Below, in pieces: positions 50,145-58,479 of a DNA stretch of 64,000 nucleotides. The stretch lies in the NCBI GenBank assembly GCA_045633565.1, contig JAZQYO010000007.1, positions 1 to 64,000 on the forward strand, written 5' to 3'. The notes under the pieces were generated by a model. It was not told the DNA's origin. It worked only from the letters and a program-made list of their open reading frames with translations, and did not search any database. This DNA comes from RGIG7450 sp045633565. Its GTDB lineage: Bacteria; Bacillota; Clostridia; RUG12999. The position numbers and the translations under genes are program-made. Position 1 is the stretch's first letter; each line of letters opens with the position of its first letter.

Positions 50145-50399
50145 ATGGCAGAATTCTGTTTTGAATGTTTTAAGAAAATTCATCAAACAAATAAACCGGA
50201 AAACGAATACATTTTTTCGAAAGATACATACTTGTGTGAGCAGTGCGGAGAGTGGAAAAAGGTTGTTATTATGGAAAAGAAAGGGTATTACTTGTACAAA
50301 CTAAGATTTATACTGTTGCCACTTTATATTTTGTGGAAAATAATCATTGTTCCGTACACCATTTATGATTACAATAAAAAAATAAAAAACCGCCGTTAA
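50145..50399 (+). CDS. Small protein with two CxxC pairs and a C-terminal membrane helix
   Basis: An 84-residue protein: MAEFCFECFKK and YLCEQCGEW give two CxxC pairs 31 residues apart, suggesting a zinc ribbon, and residues about 54-75 (LRFILLPLYILWKIIIVPYTI) form one hydrophobic helix followed by a basic tail. I do not recognise the family. ATG at 50145 follows GGGGTGAT. It is divergent from the XRE pair and likely controlled by them. Confidence 0.6.
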   Translation: MAEFCFECFKKIHQTNKPENEYIFSKDTYLCEQCGEWKKVVIMEKKGYYLYKLRFILLPLYILWKIIIVPYTIYDYNKKIKNRR

Positions 50400-50405
50400 C
50401 GGCGG
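50390..50405. terminator. Hairpin at the end of the small Cys-pair gene
   Basis: CCGCCGTT / AACGGCGG directly at the stop codon. A-rich before and after on the plus strand, so termination would be better on the minus strand. Confidence 0.5.
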
Positions 50406-50411
50406 GAAAGA

Positions 50412-50518
50412 ATAAGTTGCAGAGATGGATTCGCTTTGCTGCGGCAAAGCCGGGTCGTGGCTCTGACATGCCCCCGGCATGTCATTCACTACCACTCCCT
50501 TCGAATCCGCCTCTCTCA
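50412..50518. repeat. Structured, tRNA-adjacent repeat-like element
   Basis: Non-coding stretch with a clear branched fold. Closing stem GGATTCG (50427-50433) / CGAATCC (50502-50508). One arm: GCTTTGC (50433-50439) / GCAAAGC (50444-50450). Second arm: GTGG (50457-50460) / CCAC (50492-50495) enclosing GACATGCC (50465-50472) / GGCATGTC (50476-50483). Thirteen bases AGAGATGGATTCG also occur in the T-arm of the nearby tRNA-Tyr gene. Either a dispersed repeat that targets tRNA genes or a small RNA. Confidence 0.5.
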
Positions 50519-50521
50519 CAT

Positions 50522-50558
50522 AAAAAAATCCGCACAACAAATGTTGTACGGATTTTTT
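50522..50558. terminator. Terminator of the tRNA-Thr/tRNA-Tyr unit
   Basis: AAAAAATCCG-x-ACAACA / TGTTGT-ACGGATTTTTT, symmetric and usable from either side; directly after the tRNA-Tyr CCA end. Confidence 0.85.
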
Positions 50559-50642
50559 GGTGGAGAGAGATGGATTCGAACCATCGAAGGCGGTGCCAAC
50601 AGATTTACAGTCTGCCCCCTTTGGCCACTCGGGAACCTCTCC
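50558..50642 (-). tRNA. tRNA-Tyr (anticodon GTA)
   Basis: 85 bases including encoded CCA (50558-50560). Acceptor GGAGAGG pairs with TCTCTCC, the T-arm is GATGG-TTCGAAT-CCATC, and the anticodon loop is in CTGTAAA (GTA). The long variable arm is as expected for bacterial tRNA-Tyr. Confidence 0.96.
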
Positions 50643-50648
50643 AAAAAA

Positions 50649-50724
50649 TGGAGCTGGTGATGGGACTCGAACCCGCGACCTGCTGATTACAAATCAGCTG
50701 CTCTACCAATTGAGCTACACCAGC
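50649..50724 (-). tRNA. tRNA-Thr (anticodon TGT)
   Basis: 76 bases including encoded CCA. Acceptor GCTGGTG / CACCAGC, anticodon stem GCTGA/TCAGC with loop TTTGTAA (TGT), T-arm CGGG-TTCGAGT-CCCA. It precedes tRNA-Tyr by six bases on the minus strand, so they are co-transcribed. Confidence 0.96.
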
Positions 50725-50811
50725 GCATTTTTTACTTTGTTGTCATAAGCGACTTACTCATTATACTACAGATTATTTGCTTTGTCAATATATTTTATTA
50801 ATTTTTTTCAA

Positions 50812-52053
50812 TTATTTTTTCACAGTCGCTTGCTTTATTACAATGGGTTCAACCGGAGCTGATGTTTTGCTGCTAACCTCAACATCCTGCAATGCCTCAA
50901 TGTGCTCCATACCTTTTGTAACCTTGCCGAATGCAGCATAGGCTCCATCAAGGTCGGTGCAGTCTTCAAAACAAATGAAAAACTGGCTTGATGCGGAATT
51001 GTTATGTTCGGCACGTGCCATGGAAACCACACCTTTTTCGTGTGACAATTCATTTATTATATTGTTTGCAGAAAATTCGCCTGTTATGTTATGCTCAGAA
51101 CCGCCTGTGCCGTCGCCATTCGGGTCACCACCCTGGAGAACAAAGCCGGGAATCAATCTGTGAAAGGTAAGTCCGTCATAAAAACCGGCGTTTACAAGCG
51201 CAACAAAGTTAGCACAGGTCTGAGGAGCGTGCTGCGGGTAAAGTGTAATTTCAAATTTATTGCCGTTTTCAAGAGTGAACTCCACTACTGTGTTTTCAGC
51301 AGGAATCTGTTCTTCGGTATATGTAATCTTGTTCTGCTCATATTTTTCAATGGTTTTTTCGTAGTTGTCGTTATATTCTTTAATCAGTCTGTCATACTCA
51401 TCTCTTATTTTTTCGGCAACACCGCAAAGACGGTTTATAACAGTAACCGCTTCGGCTCTTGTTCCGGAGTCTGACGCATTGAAATTTCCGTTTTCGTCAC
51501 CGAAGACAATACCGCAGTATGCAACGTTTAATACAGAGTTGCCGACATTATTTGAATAAGTTTCAAAGATTGCGGCTTTGTCGTTAAATTTGGTATTATT
51601 TTCGAAAAGATATAAAACTTTTCCTGCATCAAAATAGTTGACGAGGGCGCAGTTGATGATATAAGCCATTTCCCATCTTTTTATAGGGAGGTCATAATTT
51701 TCTGCGGACATAACTGCAGGGCTTATTTGGTCATATACTTCACCAGTCATTGCATAAAGATATGCCTCTAACGCAAAATTATAGTATTTTTCTGCCCAAT
51801 GCTCCGCACCTTCAAGCTCGGGAATATTTTCAAAAAGAGCACAGGTAACCATTTTCATGAATTCTGCTCTGGAAACGGTGTCATCTGGGCGGAAAGTGCC
51901 GTCATCATAACCGTTTGTAACCCCATTTTCGTACGCTTTGCCAATTTCATCTATTGCCCAATGACCTTCAATATCCGAAAATGGCAGCTCAGCAGCAAAC
52001 ACCGAGCTTAAGGAAAGTGTAAGTAATATTAAAAAAGAAATAAATTTTTTCAT
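50812..52053 (-). CDS. Cell-surface SLH-domain protein fused to a cyclophilin PPIase
   Basis: 413 residues. Signal peptide 1-20 (ends VFA-AE). S-layer homology region: residues about 22-70 form a clear SLH repeat (FSDIEGHWAIDEIGKAYENGVTNGYDDGTF with RAEFMKM), and later weaker repeats continue to about 210 (NFNASDSGTRAEAVTVINRL). A coiled-coil linker (about 215-250) leads to a cyclophilin-type peptidyl-prolyl isomerase (about 255-410) with FHRLIPGFVLQGGDPNGDGTGG and SQFFICF. The SLH part should attach it to secondary wall polymer, placing the isomerase outside the membrane. The fusion of SLH and cyclophilin is uncommon. Confidence 0.9.
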   Translation of the reverse strand: MKKFISFLILLTLSLSSVFAAELPFSDIEGHWAIDEIGKAYENGVTNGYDDGTFRPDDTVSRAEFMKMVTCALFENIPELEGAEHWAEKYYNFALEAYLYAMTGEVYDQISPAVMSAENYDLPIKRWEMAYIINCALVNYFDAGKVLYLFENNTKFNDKAAIFETYSNNVGNSVLNVAYCGIVFGDENGNFNASDSGTRAEAVTVINRLCGVAEKIRDEYDRLIKEYNDNYEKTIEKYEQNKITYTEEQIPAENTVVEFTLENGNKFEITLYPQHAPQTCANFVALVNAGFYDGLTFHRLIPGFVLQGGDPNGDGTGGSEHNITGEFSANNIINELSHEKGVVSMARAEHNNSASSQFFICFEDCTDLDGAYAAFGKVTKGMEHIEALQDVEVSSKTSAPVEPIVIKQATVKK

Positions 52054-52076
52054 TATAATCGCTCCTTTATCAACTA

Positions 52077-52105
52077 ATTATAAACAACCGGGTCCGATTT
52101 GTCAA
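52077..52105 (-). promoter_or_regulatory. Consensus SigA promoter for the SLH-cyclophilin gene
   Basis: TTGACA (52100-52105), 17-base spacer, TATAAT (52077-52082): exact consensus, implying strong expression. Confidence 0.88.
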
Positions 52106-52132
52106 GATTAATAAAATAATTTTCAATGACTC

Positions 52133-52161
52133 TTGCATTTTTTACACAAATATCGTATAAT
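52133..52161 (+). promoter_or_regulatory. SigA promoter for the zinc-ribbon/walRK unit
   Basis: TTGCAT (52133-52138), 17-base spacer, TATAAT (52156-52161). Confidence 0.75.
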
Positions 52162-52215
52162 AAAAGTAGGTATATTATTTTTTTGCCGCACACAAGCGGC
52201 GGAAGGGAGATTTTT

Positions 52216-52578
52216 ATGGATTTTATGAATGTTGTAAGAGAAAAAGCGGCAGCACTGGCTCATGGTGCGGTAAAAACTTCAAATGCAGTTGTAGAAACGG
52301 TTAAATCCAATCTGGCTATTGCAGATAAAGAAGCCGAAACCACAAAAATTCTCCGTCAGCTGGGCACACTTATGTATGATGCTTACAAGGATGGCTCAGA
52401 TGTTGATGCAGATGCAGTTGCAGAAAAATGTGCAGCTTTAGATGACTATTTCAGCGAAATCGCAGCTTTAAAGGAAAAAGTAGGCGAAATTAAAAACACA
52501 AAAACTTGTCCGAAATGCAACGCAAAGGTTAAGGCGGATTTTAAATTCTGCCCCGTTTGCGGCGAAAAAATGGACTAA
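52216..52578 (+). CDS. Zinc-ribbon protein upstream of walRK
   Basis: A 120-residue protein: long Ala-rich helices (residues about 1-90), then a C-terminal zinc ribbon TCPKCNAKVKADFKFCPVCGEKM with two CxxC pairs. No membrane segment. This small gene precedes walR by 30 bases and has the only promoter I see for the unit, so it may be the first gene of the wal operon. Function unknown; similar domain layouts occur widely in Clostridia. Confidence 0.7.
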   Translation: MDFMNVVREKAAALAHGAVKTSNAVVETVKSNLAIADKEAETTKILRQLGTLMYDAYKDGSDVDADAVAEKCAALDDYFSEIAALKEKVGEIKNTKTCPKCNAKVKADFKFCPVCGEKMD

Positions 52579-52608
52579 GTCCCATTACTACAAAAGAGGT
52601 GAAAACCC

Positions 52609-53316
52609 GTGCAAAGACTTATTTTAGTCGTTGAGGACGAAAAACCTATTCTTGATATTTTGCAGTTCAATCTTGAAAAGGAAGGATATAAGGTTGCGAC
52701 CGCTATGGACGGAGAAACTGCTGTTTCATCAGCAATTCAGCTTAACCCCGACCTTATTTTGCTTGATGTTATGCTTCCGGGAATGGACGGATTTGAGGTG
52801 TGCAAAAATGTCCGCACACGCTCGGATGTGCCTATAATTATGCTGACAGCAAGAGGCGAAGAGGTAGATAAAATTCTTGGTCTTGAGATAGGTGCCGACG
52901 ATTATATTACAAAACCGTTCAGCATGAGGGAGCTTTCGGCAAGAATAAAGGCCAATATGCGCAGAACTGCGCCTGTTGAAGGGGAACAGCCATCTTCTTC
53001 GGGTGGGAAAATTATTCAGTCAGGTCAGCTTAAGATTGACTGTGACCGTTACGAGGTTTACCGTGACGGCCAGCCGGTTATTCTTACCCTGCGTGAATTT
53101 GAACTTATCAAATTCCTCGCAATGCAGCCTGAAAAGGTTTTCTCCCGCGAAACACTGCTTGAAAGAGTATGGGGATACGAATTTTTCGGCGATGTCCGCA
53201 CAGTGGATGTTACCGTTCGCCGTCTGAGGGAAAAGGTCGAAGAGGATCCCTCTGCGCCCAGGTATATTATGACCAAACGAGGCGTAGGTTACTATTTTAA
53301 TAATAAAGAGGTTTAA
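52609..53316 (+). CDS. walR: Essential response regulator WalR (YycF)
   Basis: OmpR/PhoB-family regulator (235 aa) of cell-wall metabolism. The receiver has VVEDEKPILD, phosphoacceptor D53 in ILLDVMLPGMDG, and TKPFSMREL. The C-terminal winged helix includes LTLREFELIKFLA and VRTVDVTVRRLREKVEEDP. Start is GTG at 52609 after AAGAGGTG. The genes after it (sensor kinase, yycH, yycI) confirm the wal locus. Confidence 0.94.
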   Translation: MQRLILVVEDEKPILDILQFNLEKEGYKVATAMDGETAVSSAIQLNPDLILLDVMLPGMDGFEVCKNVRTRSDVPIIMLTARGEEVDKILGLEIGADDYITKPFSMRELSARIKANMRRTAPVEGEQPSSSGGKIIQSGQLKIDCDRYEVYRDGQPVILTLREFELIKFLAMQPEKVFSRETLLERVWGYEFFGDVRTVDVTVRRLREKVEEDPSAPRYIMTKRGVGYYFNNKEV

Positions 53317-53322
53317 TGCCCA

Positions 53323-55104
53323 ATGTTTAAAAGCGTCAGACTGAAAATTGTATTAATGTTTGTTCTGATGGTGGTGTCCGTCATTGTTATGGTGGGCACC
53401 TTTTTCCGTATGAGCATTTCTTCGTATTATACCAATGAATTTTCTCAGAAAATAACCTCTCAGGCAGCTGCCGAGCTTTCGGACAGGATAACAGACCTTG
53501 CAATTTCGGGAGCTCCGCATGATGAGATAGCATCTGTAATAGAAACCTATTCGTCACGGCTTGGGGTGGACATGTTCCGAACGGTATATATTCTGGACGG
53601 AATTTCCGCACAGACCGTCTATCACACAAACACAGCAAGCATTGCGACTCTTGAAAAAACTCCCAACATCATTGCAGCACTCAGCGGAAGTGAAGGAAAA
53701 ACGCTGACGGACGAGCAGTCCTATATGGATTGGGCAAAACCTGTCATGACAGGCGATGAAGTTGCGTATATTCTTTATGTGAAGGACACCAAAGAGGAGC
53801 TTGATGAAATTGTTGGCAGCATGCTGAAAATTATTCTTCAGGCGATGCTTTTCGGTCTTGGAATTTCACTTCTTTTGGGATATTTTATGTCAAAAACCAT
53901 CACATCGCCCATCATTTCGCTGACACGCAGCGCAGAAAGACTTGCTGCCGGTGATTTTTCCCAGAAAATAAACTCTGAGGCGGACGATGAAATAGGTCAG
54001 CTTTCGCGGACCTTTAATGAAATGGCGACACGCATAAAGGACAATGTCACCACAATTGAAGAAGAAAAAAATAAAATGACTGCCATTTTAATGCACATGA
54101 CGGACGGTGTTATGGCGTTTGACTCGGCAGGCAAGCTTATTCATATAAACCGTGCGGCAATCCGCATAATCGGCAAACATAATGCCGAAAATGTTACATT
54201 TGGTGAATTTTTCGAAAAAATTGGTGCAGATATTTCCCTGTCAGAGATTTCTTTCAGAAAAAATGAAACAATAACCCGTGATATAGATATTGGCGGAAAA
54301 CACATTCAGCTCTTTTTTGCAACAAGTGGCAGCAAAAAGGACTCTATGTCGGCAATTATTGTTATGCTCCGTGATGTTACCGAACAGATGAAGCTTGAAA
54401 TGTCAAGACGTGAGTTTGTTTCCAATGTTTCACACGAGCTGAGGACGCCTATTACCACAATAAAAACCTATGCTGAAACGCTGCTTGAATCTGAGGATAT
54501 TCCTCCCGAAATGGAGAAAAACTTCCTTGGCGTTATGCATAGTGAAGCGGACCGGATGGCACGACTTGTTTCCGACCTCCTGGACCTTTCAAAGCTTGAT
54601 TATAACCCCAACGATATGCAAAAAGAGCATTTTGACTTAAAAGCGCTGCTGGAAGATGTTGTTAAAAAGCTGGGACTTGAGGCGACTGCAAGAAACCAGG
54701 ATTTATCCCTGTCTTTTGCGAACACAATGAAACCCATTTTCGGCAACCGGGACAGAATTGAACAGGTGATTACCAACATAATTTCCAACGCAATAAAATA
54801 CACTCCCGACGGTGGTGAAATTAAGGTTTCGGCAGGAAATATTTACAGTAGTTTTTACATTAAAGTCAAAGACAGTGGTGTAGGAATTCCCAAAGAGGAC
54901 CTGCAGCACATCTTCGAGAGGTTTTACCGTGTTGACAAAGCCCGCAGCCGTCGAAGCGGCGGAACGGGGCTTGGGCTGGCCATTGCAAAGGAAATTGTGG
55001 AGGCGCATGGTGGCCAGATTAAGATTGAAAGTGAATTTGGCGAGGGTACGCTTGTTACCGTTAAGTTTCCCGTTAAACCTACGGGAGCCGAGCATAAGGT
55101 CTGA
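53323..55104 (+). CDS. walK: Sensor histidine kinase WalK (YycG)
   Basis: 593-residue membrane kinase. First transmembrane helix about 7-30, extracytoplasmic domain about 31-168, second helix about 170-190, HAMP domain about 192-245, a PAS domain about 255-355, HisKA with phospho-acceptor H371 in VSNVSHELRTPITTI, then the ATPase domain with N box NIISNAIKYTPDGG and G boxes DSGVGIPKEDL and GGTGLGLAI. The layout equals Bacillus WalK. It starts seven bases after walR. Confidence 0.94.
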   Translation: MFKSVRLKIVLMFVLMVVSVIVMVGTFFRMSISSYYTNEFSQKITSQAAAELSDRITDLAISGAPHDEIASVIETYSSRLGVDMFRTVYILDGISAQTVYHTNTASIATLEKTPNIIAALSGSEGKTLTDEQSYMDWAKPVMTGDEVAYILYVKDTKEELDEIVGSMLKIILQAMLFGLGISLLLGYFMSKTITSPIISLTRSAERLAAGDFSQKINSEADDEIGQLSRTFNEMATRIKDNVTTIEEEKNKMTAILMHMTDGVMAFDSAGKLIHINRAAIRIIGKHNAENVTFGEFFEKIGADISLSEISFRKNETITRDIDIGGKHIQLFFATSGSKKDSMSAIIVMLRDVTEQMKLEMSRREFVSNVSHELRTPITTIKTYAETLLESEDIPPEMEKNFLGVMHSEADRMARLVSDLLDLSKLDYNPNDMQKEHFDLKALLEDVVKKLGLEATARNQDLSLSFANTMKPIFGNRDRIEQVITNIISNAIKYTPDGGEIKVSAGNIYSSFYIKVKDSGVGIPKEDLQHIFERFYRVDKARSRRSGGTGLGLAIAKEIVEAHGGQIKIESEFGEGTLVTVKFPVKPTGAEHKV

Positions 55105-55128
55105 AATGTTAATCTAACTTAATGCTGC

Positions 55129-55161
55129 TGTAATTGTTTTGTAATAATTATAGTGTATAAT
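55129..55161 (+). promoter_or_regulatory. WalR box overlapping the promoter of the secreted protein
   Basis: TGTAAT (55129-55134), N5, TGTAAT (55140-55145) exactly fits the WalR consensus TGTWAH-N5-TGTWAH. The box covers the likely -35 (TTGTTT, 55134-55139), and TATAAT is at 55156-55161. It is the only WalR box I noticed in the window. Confidence 0.75.
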
Positions 55162-55197
55162 AGACTTACTTAAAACTCCCGGAAAGGATGGAAAGTT

Positions 55198-55689
55198 ATG
55201 AAACGAGTATCCATAATACTGCTTCTGGCACTTGTTTTCTCTTTCTGCGCTATAGGTCAGGTTATGGCTGCACCGCAGGAAATGGCAACAGTTCCGGCAA
55301 GCGACGGTATGCTTTACATAGATATTTACAACCCCGAAACCGTTGTTTCCACCACTACACAGAAGGACTATGTTCTTTCGGGCGTGGCGAAAAGTGGCGT
55401 GATTGTGAGTGTTTATATGTATGACAAAGCGACCGCAAAATATAAAATGGTTGAAAATGGCGGTGCTATGGCAGTACAGACAATTGGTGCAAGCGGCTAT
55501 TTTGCTCAGCGTGTGTCTTTGTCTGAAGGCAAAAATGATATCCTGGTGCGTGTAGATTCTGCTCAGGATTCTGAAGTTGCGTCTCAGGTAGTACGTCTTG
55601 AAATTAATCTCCTTGTTGACAGTTTCTGGAGCAAAATAAAAAATGCTTCCGCAAACATGATGCAGGAGCTTAAGAACTCTTTTAAATAA
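55198..55689 (+). CDS. Secreted protein within the wal operon
   Basis: A 163-residue protein with a clear signal peptide (residues 1-24, ending VMA-AP). The mature part is beta-rich: YVLSGVAKSGVIVSVYMYDKATAKYKMVENGG and FAQRVSLSEGKNDILVRVDS resemble an Ig/bacterial-type beta-sandwich that carries extracellular modules. It ends with an amphipathic helix. I do not recognise a family. The WalR-box promoter places it under the adjacent two-component system, and it is followed by yycH five bases later. Confidence 0.72.
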   Translation: MKRVSIILLLALVFSFCAIGQVMAAPQEMATVPASDGMLYIDIYNPETVVSTTTQKDYVLSGVAKSGVIVSVYMYDKATAKYKMVENGGAMAVQTIGASGYFAQRVSLSEGKNDILVRVDSAQDSEVASQVVRLEINLLVDSFWSKIKNASANMMQELKNSFK

Positions 55690-55693
55690 TATT

Positions 55694-57094
55694 ATGAAGA
55701 AGGAAATAGTAAAAAACAGCATACTTACCCTTCTCATATTCATCTGTGTATTTTTATTCTATAAAATATGGTTTAGCGAAAAATTATGGTCCTCGGACTA
55801 TAATTTTTTTGCTGCTTTATGGGGTAATCAGCCCATAGCGGTTGACACATCCTCGTCTATAGAGGACATTCTTCAGCCTGAAAAAATCATTTTTTCCGGT
55901 GGCGGAAAAAGATTTGTTTCCACAAAGGGAGAAAGTGGCTTTGAAGGTTATTATAATGAAGTGAAATCTGTTCTCGGAAAAATAACGGAAAAAACAAAAT
56001 TTGCAGAATCTACCGAAGAAGAAATGATTTCGGCAATCAAAGCATCGTCGGTAACTGTTGATTTCGGCACCGTTTTCAGTGGCGAAACAGGCACATTTTT
56101 AGGCACATATTTCCCGTGTGAAAGTGTCCGTGATGTTGTTATTTCCTTAAATGACACCGCACTGGGCAAGCCGGTTGTATTTGTCCGTGACCATAAAGGA
56201 GGCGCCGTTTATAAAGCGGTAGCTGATATGCCGCTGGATAAACTGTCAGAATCTGTTTCCGGCCATATATTAAAAAATTCCGGCGAAAATATTCCCTTTG
56301 CATTTGAACTGGGATTTAACAGGACAGACACCACCGAAGGCAGCGAAATTTCCCGCAAAATTCTTTTAAATTCAAACATATTAATCGGTCTTACAGATGT
56401 GACGGCACCCGCTATTAAGATAACACCACCGGAAGAGACAGAACTTCCGTCCTCCAAGCTTAATATGCTGCTCAGCCAGTTTGGTATTGAAAGGGCAACT
56501 GCAAGAAAATATATTGAAACAAATGATGATGTTTTGTTTGTTGGCAGTGGAGCAACTCTTAAAATATCCAAATCGGGAACACTTGAATACCAGGCAGAAG
56601 CATCCGGACCTGTCATTTATGACGCATCTTCGAAAAATGCGCTTCCGTCAGCGGTGGGAAACATTTTCAGCCTGGTCAGAACAGTATTCAGAAGCTTTGA
56701 TATTTCCTCACCTGCACTGCAGATTTCATCGGACCTTGTTAATCTGCCCAACGCTTCGGGTGAAATAACGGTATATATTGACTATTATCTGGACAGTATT
56801 CCGGTTATGGCGTGGGATAATGGTCATGCTATAAGCATTACCGTAAAAAACGGCAGACTCATTTCTTACAAACAACAGATTTGCACCCTGTCAAAAGGTG
56901 ATGGAAAGCTTACGGCGGGGAACATGCTTCAGGCGGTAGACGGTCTTTATGCCGTACTTCCGCTTAAGGAGGATGAAACGGCAACCGTTTCAGACATATT
57001 TGTTGCATACACCGGCGAAGATAGTATTTCCTGGTGTGCAAAAATAGATGGCAGCGACAGACTTATAGTAATAAATAAGGAGGGAACACCATGA
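55694..57094 (+). CDS. yycH: YycH-like regulator of WalK
   Basis: A 466-residue protein with one N-terminal transmembrane helix (about residues 9-27) and a large extracytoplasmic region of YycH type. In Bacillus YycH and YycI bind and restrain WalK across the membrane. Sequence conservation is low, so the call rests on size, topology, the position after walRK and the YycI-like gene that follows with a four-base overlap. Confidence 0.75.
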   Translation: MKKEIVKNSILTLLIFICVFLFYKIWFSEKLWSSDYNFFAALWGNQPIAVDTSSSIEDILQPEKIIFSGGGKRFVSTKGESGFEGYYNEVKSVLGKITEKTKFAESTEEEMISAIKASSVTVDFGTVFSGETGTFLGTYFPCESVRDVVISLNDTALGKPVVFVRDHKGGAVYKAVADMPLDKLSESVSGHILKNSGENIPFAFELGFNRTDTTEGSEISRKILLNSNILIGLTDVTAPAIKITPPEETELPSSKLNMLLSQFGIERATARKYIETNDDVLFVGSGATLKISKSGTLEYQAEASGPVIYDASSKNALPSAVGNIFSLVRTVFRSFDISSPALQISSDLVNLPNASGEITVYIDYYLDSIPVMAWDNGHAISITVKNGRLISYKQQICTLSKGDGKLTAGNMLQAVDGLYAVLPLKEDETATVSDIFVAYTGEDSISWCAKIDGSDRLIVINKEGTP

Positions 57095-57909
57095 ACTGGC
57101 CAAGAGTAAAAACCATCCTTATTTTTCTGTTTCTGGCGGTGGATATTATGCTGCTCTGCTCAATTATTATTCCGTCGGTGACCTTAAGCCGTATTCCTCA
57201 GGAAACCATAAGGAATACAGCAGATGTTTTATCGCAGAGAGGGATAGAAATTTCGCCCGAAATTATTCCTGCCCGCAGGGAAAGTATGGGCATTGTCGAG
57301 CTTTATAACATCTGGCCAGACAAAGAGGCTGTTGCCGAAAAGCTGCTTGGCAAAGCACCAGTTTTAAGCGGAGAGGTTTATAAAAACGGAACAAAAACAC
57401 TTACCTTTCAGCAAGACGGGTTCAACTATAAAAACAGTGCAACAGTAAAAACAGTTGCACACGAGCTAATTGAAATGGGAATAGATGTCAGGGACAATTT
57501 TTACGAAGAGGGCGAGTCCTCGCTCAGGTCCTGGCAGACAATTGAAGATAAAAAACTTTTTGAGTCGGAGATTTATGCAGCGCAGACAGGTGCGGAAGTA
57601 ACAGTTACCGGCTACTGGATTTTCTCGGACAGGGAAAACGGCATAATAATAAACACGCCCGATACACTTCTTGACGTAACAGGCGTGCTGATAGATTTTA
57701 TAAATAATCCCTTAAGGGAACCGGAAGTTAAAATAACCTCGGTTGAAACAGGATATTCGGCAGGCACGGCATACCGTGACATGTCCCACAAGCTGGTATC
57801 GGTTTCGCCGGCATATAAAATCAGTACCGACACGGGTGCATATTATATATACGACGCACTTTCGGGAAACTTCCTTTATGCCTGCAAAAATGGAGAAATT
57901 ATATACTGA
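57091..57909 (+). CDS. yycI: YycI-like regulatory protein
   Basis: A 272-residue single-pass membrane protein: MNWPRVKTILIFLFLAVDIMLL is a typical YycI start (M-[ND]-W-x-[RK]-x-KTI), then an extracytoplasmic domain with VDIRD-like and ISTDTGAYYIYDALSGNFLYA near the C-terminus. It partners with YycH in WalK control. It overlaps yycH by four bases. The 3' end converges on the SLOG gene with an 11-base overlap. Confidence 0.82.
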   Translation: MNWPRVKTILIFLFLAVDIMLLCSIIIPSVTLSRIPQETIRNTADVLSQRGIEISPEIIPARRESMGIVELYNIWPDKEAVAEKLLGKAPVLSGEVYKNGTKTLTFQQDGFNYKNSATVKTVAHELIEMGIDVRDNFYEEGESSLRSWQTIEDKKLFESEIYAAQTGAEVTVTGYWIFSDRENGIIINTPDTLLDVTGVLIDFINNPLREPEVKITSVETGYSAGTAYRDMSHKLVSVSPAYKISTDTGAYYIYDALSGNFLYACKNGEIIY

Positions 57910-58387
57910 TAATCCGGACAGGAACATTTTTAGACCGTGCGTAAAGCACGGTCTTTCCGCTTCCACCGGAAAAATCGTCTGTTACGGCAATCACAAGGTC
58001 GCTTGAGTCAACCATATACTGATTGCGTTTCATCATACAATAGTGAGTATAGTGCTCGCTGACGCAGGTAATTTTGTCGCACTTTTTTAAAATTGCAGTA
58101 TATCTTGCTTTGTGAGATGCGTTCCACCCGGCAGACTGCTTTTTATGTGGCAGAGCAGCCTCAAGCGTAATGTCAAGACCCTTTTCTTTCAGCTCAATTA
58201 TCGCTTCGGCAGCCCACATATCAACTCCTAAAGCCATCCCGCTGATAAAATGGACAGCGCCCTGCGAAACTGCGGTTTTTATATTCTCAAGTATTTCATT
58301 TTTAAGCTTTATGCATCGCTCGTCTGATTCGTTATACCCCCAGGGGAGTTTTTGAGGACGGCGACCGGTAAAACATACAGTTTTCAT
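57899..58387 (-). CDS. DUF1273/SLOG family protein (YpsA-like)
   Basis: A 162-residue Rossmannoid protein: MKTVCFTGRRPQKLPWGYNE is the SLOG start, with GAVHFISGMALGVDMWAAEAI as the ligand-binding Gly-rich loop, LEAALPHKKQS, and ITCVSEHYTHYCMMKRNQYMVDSSDLVIAVTDDFSGGSGKTV. SLOG proteins are proposed sensors or modifiers of nucleotide-derived ligands. Divergent from the SDR gene with overlapping promoters. Confidence 0.85.
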   Translation of the reverse strand: MKTVCFTGRRPQKLPWGYNESDERCIKLKNEILENIKTAVSQGAVHFISGMALGVDMWAAEAIIELKEKGLDITLEAALPHKKQSAGWNASHKARYTAILKKCDKITCVSEHYTHYCMMKRNQYMVDSSDLVIAVTDDFSGGSGKTVLYARSKNVPVRIISI

Positions 58388-58402
58388 TTAATCACCAAAA
58401 AC

Positions 58403-58448
58403 ATTTTACCACATAGTCATTGAAAAAGCAATCGCAAGATGGTATAAT
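58403..58448. promoter_or_regulatory. Divergent promoters between SLOG and SDR genes
   Basis: Plus: TTGAAA (58420-58425), 17, TATAAT (58443-58448). Minus: TTGCTT (58426-58431), 17, TAAAAT (58403-58408). The two -35 boxes are immediately adjacent, so the promoters should compete. Confidence 0.65.
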
Positions 58449-58479
58449 TGATTCATGCAGAATTTTATTTCATAAATTT

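Noticed and set aside
50301..50540. 79-residue minus-strand reading frame across the tRNA-adjacent repeat
   Set aside because: Covers the branched hairpin element and the end of a convergent gene, with no start signals.
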